From Pseudomonadota bacterium (GTDB lineage: Bacteria > Pseudomonadota > Alphaproteobacteria > UBA9655): DNA of 18,640 nucleotides. This document shows, one piece after another, positions 1 to 4,949 of the stretch (position 1 is its first letter; the number at the start of each line of letters is the position of its first letter). The DNA lies in NCBI GenBank assembly GCA_021809225.1, contig JAKBAL010000001.1, positions 1-18,640 of the forward strand. The letters are read 5' to 3'. Made by a program: the position numbers and the translations under genes. The notes below the pieces were generated by a model. That model did not search any database, was not told the DNA's origin, and saw nothing but the letters and a program-made list of their open reading frames with translations.

Positions 1-488
1 GCTACACGATTTTGTTGATAAGCCCACTCACTGCCATCTTGTTCAATGATAGGACGGTTCTTACCGTAGCTAACAACTTTGATACGATTTGGATCAATAC
101 CAAACGCTGCGAGTTTTTCTCTCGCTGCGTTTGCACGACGCTCACCGAGTGCCAAGTTGTATTCAACAGTTCCGCGCTTATCGCAATGACCATTGATGGT
201 CACACCGTAGTTTGGATAAGTGTTTAACCATGCAGCTTGACGTTGCAAAGTTTCCAGTCCGTCAGGACGAACAGCTGATCTGTCAAAGTCGAAGAATACA
301 CGGTCACCGACGTTGTCAACGAAATCAGCAACTGATCCTGGTATGCAGGCTTCAGCGGCTACTGCAGCTTCCGCCGCAACAAGAGGGCCACCTTGACCTG
401 AAGCTTCAACGCACTCATCTACCGATGATCCGCAAGCAGTTAGCGCAAGAGCAGCTGTTGCGAGAAGGCTTGTAATTGTTAAACGCAT
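1..488 (-). CDS. pal: Peptidoglycan-associated lipoprotein Pal (3' end outside window)
   Basis: Pal is the outer-membrane lipoprotein that binds peptidoglycan and the Tol proteins, keeping the envelope layers together during constriction. The minus-strand frame opens with ATG at 488 and runs off the window edge after about 162 codons, so only the last few residues are missing. A lipoprotein signal peptide ends in the lipobox LTAC with the lipidated Cys at residue 19. A low-complexity Ala/Glu linker follows, then an OmpA_C domain with VFFDFDRS and the peptidoglycan motif GHCDKRGT (residues 100-107) followed by LGERRAN. D103 and R118 sit where the family contacts diaminopimelate. The usual DERG is DKRG here, a mild variation. 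The Shine-Dalgarno AAAGGAG at 499-505 lies 10 nt from the ATG. It lies 167 bp downstream of tolB on the same strand, the standard tolB-pal order. Identification is firm. Confidence 0.96.
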   Translation of the reverse strand, partial: MRLTITSLLATAALALTACGSSVDECVEASGQGGPLVAAEAAVAAEACIPGSVADFVDNVGDRVFFDFDRSAVRPDGLETLQRQAAWLNTYPNYGVTINGHCDKRGTVEYNLALGERRANAAREKLAAFGIDPNRIKVVSYGKNRPIIEQDGSEWAYQQNRV

Positions 489-623
489 TTCTTTTTTTCT
501 CCTTTTTTAGTTTTCATTCGCCCACTGTAGCGGGAGAACATTAAAAAAATATTAAAATTGTATCTTTTTTTTGATGTCCTTCGCCCTCTGTCTTGTCCGT
601 AGACTTAAGACATCGTGGGCACC

Positions 624-652
624 ACTATAACCTATTGAAGGAAAAGGATCAA
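624..652 (-). promoter_or_regulatory. Candidate sigma-70 promoter for pal
   Basis: On the minus strand, TTGATC (647-652) and TATAGT (624-629) are separated by exactly 17 nt, matching the -35/-10 consensus at 4 and 5 of 6 positions. The -35 box starts only 3 nt past the tolB stop codon. Transcription would begin near 617 and give pal a leader of about 130 nt. That leader holds an AT-rich stretch and a small hairpin (CCCGC-TACA-GTGGG on the minus strand, about 520-533). This suggests pal can be expressed more strongly than tolB, which suits an abundant lipoprotein. It is a consensus match only. Confidence 0.5.
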
Positions 653-655
653 GAG

Positions 656-1954
656 CTACCATGTAGGATAAGATCCTTCTCCTGGAATGTTAACTTTTCT
701 CTTGTTAAACCCAACAATATCGACACTGCAAAGCCCAACTTTACCCTTTGAACTTGACTGACAGGTGTACATAATTTCACGTCCATTCGGGGACCAGGTT
801 GGACCTTCGAGTAGATATCCAGAATCCAACGTACGCTCTCCTGATCCATCTGGCCGCATCACTCCAATATAAAACGTGCCTCCAATATGCCGAGTAAAGG
901 CAATAAGATCACCCCGGGGAGACCAAATAGGGTTATCGTGATACCCTGGGCTAAAGCTAATGCGTGTGCCTTCGCCACCCGCTGTATCTCGCACATAGAT
1001 TTGTGGTTTTCCACCTTTGTCTGAGATGTAACAAATCTGAGTTCCATCAGGAGAATAACAAGGAGATACGTCAATCGATGCTGTTGAGGTTGTGAGCTGC
1101 TCCATTCTTTTGCTGGCCAGATCCATCTTGTAAAGGGATGCTGAACCCCCTTTTGCGCTGCTAAGAATCACATGATCTCCCTTGGGTGAGAAGCGAGGCG
1201 ACATTCTTTGACCCTCAACAGAACCGATAGATTCAGAGTGGCCCGTTTCAAGGTTATGAATATGAAGGTTAGGGGATTTATCATTTTTACCAAAGTCGAT
1301 ATAAGCAATTTTTGTCCGATCTGGAGAAAAGCGTGGTGTTAATACCCTTGTGTTTCCGCTCGAAATAAACTGATGATTAGCTCCATCATAATCCATAATG
1401 GCCAACCGATATTGACGAGCCATTTCAGGCCCATTTTCGGCAATATAGACAACTCGCGTATCAAAATAACCTTTGTCGCCTGTAATACGCTCATAAATTT
1501 CATCCGCAATTTTATGAGCAACTCGACGCCAGTTCGCAGGTTCTGTTCCAAGGGAAAGACCCGTCAGTTGTGATTCTGTAAAGATATCAAAGAGACGAAA
1601 ATCAACTTGGAAATTGTTTCCATTGCGTTTTAAAAGACCACCCACCAGTGCTTCTGCGTTCAGGATTTTCCAGTCTGCAAAGTGAGGATTGAGCATGACA
1701 TCTTGCGCGGATTGAATATGGGCATTGGGATCTACGATTTTAAAAAGGCCACACCCTTCTAAATCACTAATAATAACTTGGGTGATTTCTTCCGCTGCTT
1801 TGGCAAGAGCTGGATCTCCGCTTCCATCAAACGGGGTAATAGCAATAGGAACGGGCTTAAAGGTTCCTTCAGTCACATCGATGCGAAGTTCCGCAGAAGC
1901 GCCTAAGATTAAACTGAGAAGAGCAAGGAAAGTAAAAGCAAACTTCTTTATCAT
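656..1954 (-). CDS. tolB: Tol-Pal system translocation protein TolB
   Basis: TolB is the periplasmic beta-propeller that links Pal to the inner-membrane TolQRA motor. The 432-residue product has the usual family length. It opens with a clean Sec signal peptide (MIKKF, hydrophobic core, GASA with cleavage after A21) leaving mature ELRIDVTEG. The N-terminal alpha/beta domain spans about residues 22-160. It is followed by a six-bladed propeller with repeated PD40-type cores: PRFSPDRTKIAY, PRFSPKGDHVIL, PCYSPDGTQICY, PIWSPRGDLIAF, PTWSPNGREIMY. The C terminus GSYPTW matches the family. The start at 1954 has AAGGA about 9 nt upstream. It precedes pal, as expected. TolQ, TolR and TolA are not upstream here, because a small same-strand gene of another kind sits there, so the tol cluster is split or lies elsewhere. 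Stop is TAG. Confidence 0.98.
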   Translation of the reverse strand: MIKKFAFTFLALLSLILGASAELRIDVTEGTFKPVPIAITPFDGSGDPALAKAAEEITQVIISDLEGCGLFKIVDPNAHIQSAQDVMLNPHFADWKILNAEALVGGLLKRNGNNFQVDFRLFDIFTESQLTGLSLGTEPANWRRVAHKIADEIYERITGDKGYFDTRVVYIAENGPEMARQYRLAIMDYDGANHQFISSGNTRVLTPRFSPDRTKIAYIDFGKNDKSPNLHIHNLETGHSESIGSVEGQRMSPRFSPKGDHVILSSAKGGSASLYKMDLASKRMEQLTTSTASIDVSPCYSPDGTQICYISDKGGKPQIYVRDTAGGEGTRISFSPGYHDNPIWSPRGDLIAFTRHIGGTFYIGVMRPDGSGERTLDSGYLLEGPTWSPNGREIMYTCQSSSKGKVGLCSVDIVGFNKRKVNIPGEGSYPTW

Positions 1955-2184
1955 GAATGAATTCCTTAATGATGGCTAGAACACAATTAAAAGAAACATT
2001 ACTCTTTCTTGTTACAAGAGACAAGGTTTTCAGTTGCGAATTTTAACACCTGACGTGTTTCTCTGGAAGTAGCTGTCCTTATGAAGAAGGAGTCTCATTT
2101 TAGGGTTTTTCTTCTAATCCTTCTTCAATAGACAATTTGTTTTCCCCTTTCCCATCTTGATTAATTTCTTGCCCCTTCATGCTG

Positions 2185-2511
2185 TCAAGATAGCGTATGG
2201 CGAGTGGATAATCCCCCTTTAGCAGATAGTTCGCAGAGTCTAAGCGCATCCGCTTGATTGACATCAGCTCCTATCCCCAATTGTAATTGGAGAGCTAATA
2301 GAAATTGATTGAGGGGCTCTGTTTCTATTGCCTTTTTTCTTAATTCGTCGGTTACTTTTTCCCAATAAGGCTTGGCTATGGTGATGTGTCCGGGCAAAAT
2401 CTTTGGCTCTTCTTCTTCCATTGCCCATGTATCAGAAAGAGAGCCCACGCATCCTGCCAAAATTAAAAGAAGAGTAGGTATTTTTTTTAAAGAATTAAGT
2501 TGATTCTTCAT
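2185..2511 (-). CDS. Small exported Sel1-like protein, probably truncated or frameshifted
   Basis: This 108-residue frame has a strong Shine-Dalgarno (AGGAG at 2518-2522, 6 nt from the ATG). Its N-terminal export signal can be read two ways: a lipobox LAGC at residues 18-21, or signal peptidase I cleavage after TWA (residue 30) leaving MEEEEP. The middle (about residues 66-108) resembles one Sel1/TPR-type helical hairpin: a 'LALQLQLGIGADVNQADALRL' type segment followed by ELSAKGG. The frame then stops at 2185. In the -1-shifted frame, sensible coding sequence continues to a TAA at 2100-2102 (ANYLLKGDYPLAIRYLDS, then a charged tail ending in EEKP). The gene may therefore be a frameshifted remnant of a longer Sel1-repeat protein. 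Such proteins are frequent in host-associated bacteria. Exact function unknown; whether it is still intact is uncertain. Confidence 0.55.
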   Translation of the reverse strand: MKNQLNSLKKIPTLLLILAGCVGSLSDTWAMEEEEPKILPGHITIAKPYWEKVTDELRKKAIETEPLNQFLLALQLQLGIGADVNQADALRLCELSAKGGLSTRHTLS

Positions 2512-2728
2512 TATCAGCTCCTAAAGTTTTATACATATTGTTATCAAAAAATTAGCTTAAGACTAGAAGAGGCTAACGCATATAGCTTCATCAAAAATTA
2601 CAAAGGACCCAAAGGGCGGTTGGATGCTCGCATGATGACGAAGAGTGATGTTGAGTGTCTAATATTTATTAGAAAATATGATAGTGGTGCTAATGTAACC
2701 CGGCAGCCTTTGAGGGCGGCTTATATGT

Positions 2729-3640
2729 CTATTCGAAGATCCGACTTTGAAGGGCTGCGGTTTTAACAGCTTTTTGAATCTTTTCAAAAGCACGGATTTC
2801 AATTTGCCGGACGCGTTCGCGAGAGATGCCTAAAGATTCAGAAAGGGCTTCAAGTGTGACTGGGGGATCTTTAAGGCGTCGTTCTTGGATAATATAAAAT
2901 TCCCTTTCATTTAAAGATTTCATGGCTGTATTTAAGAGGGCATTTTTTTGTTGGGACTCATTTCGGTCCATAAGTTTGATTTCATGACTTGAATCTTCAT
3001 CAACCAGCCAGTCTTGCCATTCATCAACCCCTTCCTCCTTTAAGGGTGCGTTAAGAGATTGATCGGGCGCGCTGAGACGCTTACTCATTTCAGTCACTTC
3101 ATGTTCAGAAACGTTCAGCTCAATTGCGATATCCTTAATACTTTTAGCTGACAGAATAGGCTCGTCAATTTCTTGCATTTCACCTTTTAGGCGCCTTAAA
3201 TTAAAAAAAAGTTTTTTCTGTGCGGCGGTTGTTCCAATTTTTACAAGTGACCAAGAATGCAGGATATATTCTTGCATATTGGCTCGAATCCACCACATAG
3301 CATAGGTTGAAAACCGAAAACCTTTGTCAGGGTCAAATTTCCGAAGAGCTTGCATCAATCCCACGTTTCCTTCGGAAATCAAATCCACGAGGGGTAACCC
3401 ATAGCCTCTGTAACCGTTGGCAATTTTAGCAACAAGTCGTAAGTGAGCGGCAACAAGTTTTTCCGCAGCTCTTGGATCTTGATGTTCCTGCCAACGCTTT
3501 GCCAACATAAATTCTTCATCTGGTTCTAAGAGTGGGAATTGCTTAATTTTTGCCAAATACCGTGTCAGGCCATCAACCATACTGGGAAGAGCTGTGACCT
3601 CTGAAACGGTTCGAATTAGATTATTTTGATCCTTTGACAC
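2729..3640 (-). CDS. rpoH: RNA polymerase heat-shock sigma factor sigma-32
   Basis: RpoH directs RNA polymerase to heat-shock and protein-quality-control promoters. The 303-residue product has the order of a group 3 sigma factor: region 1.2 around FPLLEPDEEFMLAKRW, region 2 (HLRLVAKIANGYRGYGLPLVDLI to the melting segment RFSTYAMWWIRA, about 67-127), and the RpoH box QKKLFFNLRRLK at 141-152, which separates RpoH from RpoD. Region 4 ends in a helix-turn-helix (LGISRERVRQIE, near 270-280). Translation begins at GTG 3640. The ribosome site is weak (TAGG about 10 nt upstream), so control by leader structure, known for rpoH elsewhere, is possible but not shown. The rluD-type gene lies 47 bp upstream on the same strand, and this pairing is common in Alphaproteobacteria. 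Stop TAG; I see no convincing terminator after it. Confidence 0.97.
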   Translation of the reverse strand: MSKDQNNLIRTVSEVTALPSMVDGLTRYLAKIKQFPLLEPDEEFMLAKRWQEHQDPRAAEKLVAAHLRLVAKIANGYRGYGLPLVDLISEGNVGLMQALRKFDPDKGFRFSTYAMWWIRANMQEYILHSWSLVKIGTTAAQKKLFFNLRRLKGEMQEIDEPILSAKSIKDIAIELNVSEHEVTEMSKRLSAPDQSLNAPLKEEGVDEWQDWLVDEDSSHEIKLMDRNESQQKNALLNTAMKSLNEREFYIIQERRLKDPPVTLEALSESLGISRERVRQIEIRAFEKIQKAVKTAALQSRIFE

Positions 3641-3687
3641 GCGAGGAAACCTAATGTTGTTTAAGAGTTGTTACGTTCATCATCATA

Positions 3688-4671
3688 TCATATCAAGCTT
3701 AACACATTTATTAGATTTCGTATATCCTCTGGAAGGTCAGTTGAAAAATGAAGGTTTTCATGCGTTGTTGGATGGATAAACGAAAGTTCTTTTGCATGAA
3801 GAGCATGCCGATCTTTGGGCCATTTTTCTTTTAAATAAGTTTTTAAAATAGAAGGTATAGCTTTGGGGGACTTTTCATAAAGGGCGTCTCCAATGAGAGA
3901 ATGATCTTTAGCGGCCAGATGGACACGAATTTGGTGAGTTCGACCCGTATCCAGGCGGCATTCCACTAGACTTGCAATCCGACCATAGATTTGTAAGACT
4001 TTATAATGGGTTCTTGCAAATCTGCCGCCTTGTCGAATGGCCATTCTTTGGCGATGGTGTGGATCCCGACCAATTTCTCCTTCAATCGTCCCTTCTATGG
4101 GTGTGAGCATCCCCCATACAACCGCATAGTAACGTCGTCCCATCTCTCGGGTGGCTAGCTGATGGGCTAGATTGTGATGAGCTTTGTCGTTTTTCGCTGT
4201 AACCAAAAGACCACTTGTTTCCTTATCTAGTCGGTGAACAATTCCCGGACGTTTTACTCCATTAATTCCGGAAAGGCTCTTTCCACAATGGCTAAGAAGG
4301 GCATTTACGAGGGTTCCTCCCGGATGTCCAGGGGCAGGATGGACGACCATTCCTGCAGGCTTATTGATCACGACCACGTCTTGGTCTTCATAAAGAATAT
4401 CGAGGGGGATATTTTGAGGCGCAGGGATTGCTTCCACAAGAGGGGGGATCGTGACTACAATCTGCTGGTTTTTCTTAACCTTAAAGGAAGCTTGTGATTT
4501 TTTTTGATCCACATTAATAAAGCCTCCCTCAATGAGTTCTTGGAGACGTGAACGGGAAATGTCTTGAATTTTTGTCGTTAAAAACTTATCTAGACGCATT
4601 CCATGGTCTTGCTGTTCAACCATAAATATCTGAGAAGAAGAAGACTTTATCTCTAGGGGCATGAAGATCAC
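3688..4671 (-). CDS. rluD: RluD-type large-subunit rRNA pseudouridine synthase
   Basis: The enzyme isomerises uridines to pseudouridine in 23S rRNA; RluD acts on helix 69 and is needed for proper 50S maturation. The 327-residue product has an N-terminal S4 RNA-binding domain (MRLDKFL to about residue 73), then the RsuA/RluA catalytic fold. This carries DVVVINKPAGMVVHPAPGH near 98-116 and the signature GIVHRLDKETSGLL, in which D149 is the catalytic aspartate. RTHQIRVHL near the C-terminal third and GD.LY complete the family pattern. The start is GTG at 4671 with AAGGAAG just upstream (4677-4683); an ATG three codons later is less well spaced. It probably forms a transcription unit with rpoH downstream. 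RluC or another RluA-family paralogue cannot be excluded, but the S4 domain and neighbourhood favour RluD. Confidence 0.9.
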   Translation of the reverse strand: MIFMPLEIKSSSSQIFMVEQQDHGMRLDKFLTTKIQDISRSRLQELIEGGFINVDQKKSQASFKVKKNQQIVVTIPPLVEAIPAPQNIPLDILYEDQDVVVINKPAGMVVHPAPGHPGGTLVNALLSHCGKSLSGINGVKRPGIVHRLDKETSGLLVTAKNDKAHHNLAHQLATREMGRRYYAVVWGMLTPIEGTIEGEIGRDPHHRQRMAIRQGGRFARTHYKVLQIYGRIASLVECRLDTGRTHQIRVHLAAKDHSLIGDALYEKSPKAIPSILKTYLKEKWPKDRHALHAKELSFIHPTTHENLHFSTDLPEDIRNLINVLSLI

Positions 4672-4700
4672 TTGACTTCCTTGTGTGAGTTTTGTATAAT
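4672..4700 (+). promoter_or_regulatory. Strong consensus sigma-70 promoter reading right
   Basis: TTGACT (4672-4677) and a perfect TATAAT (4695-4700) are spaced by 17 nt, with TG directly before the -10. This is the best promoter match in the window. Transcription would start near 4707 and run to the right through about 240 nt of non-coding DNA into the 890-residue gene at 4950. The -35 box lies in the 5' leader of the divergent rluD gene, so the two transcription units abut or overlap at their promoters. Confidence 0.7.
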
Positions 4701-4706
4701 TAATTA

Positions 4707-4949
4707 GTAACGTATATTAGGGCAATTAGTTTTAATTTTGCAATGGCTTAGAATATTAACATCGCAAGGCGTATTGATCTTTTATAATCTACCTAATTTT
4801 TTAATCTTGACTTGCATTTGATATATTTAGTTGCTACATATAAGTCGCTGCTTTATATTGGCGGTATGTAATTTAGTAAAAACAATAAGGGTTTGTTGTT
4901 TTTTTAATGGTGATCCCTCTTCGTTCGTGAGGGGAGAGAATGGTGTATA
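4707..4949 (+). promoter_or_regulatory. Long AT-rich leader with hairpin covering the ribosome-binding site
   Basis: No plausible gene lies between the promoter and the ATG at 4950. Two structures are visible. AACAA (4881-4885) can pair with TTGTT (4893-4897), followed by a T-run at 4899-4905, a weak terminator-like element. CCCTC (4915-4919) can pair with GAGGG (4929-4933) around a 9-nt loop, and the second arm is the core of the Shine-Dalgarno of the next gene (GAGGGGAGAG, 4929-4938). Pairing would hide the ribosome site. This suggests post-transcriptional control (thermosensor-like or sRNA/attenuation), but the stems are short and this is inference. Confidence 0.35.

Noticed and set aside
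2699..2731. Hairpin after rpoH as intrinsic terminator
   Set aside because: Only a short AGCC/GGCT pairing with a 9-nt loop and no U-tract on the minus strand.
2500..2766. Open plus-strand frame of 88 codons between the Sel1-like gene and rpoH
   Set aside because: It overlaps the 3' end of rpoH and the start of the Sel1-like gene on the other strand, has no ribosome site, and its product shows no recognisable motif. The 217-bp gap at 2512-2728 holds nothing else I can support.
4807..4827. Second promoter (TTGACT at 4807) in the leader of the large protein gene
   Set aside because: No -10 box lies at suitable spacing; the nearest TATATT is only 9 nt away.
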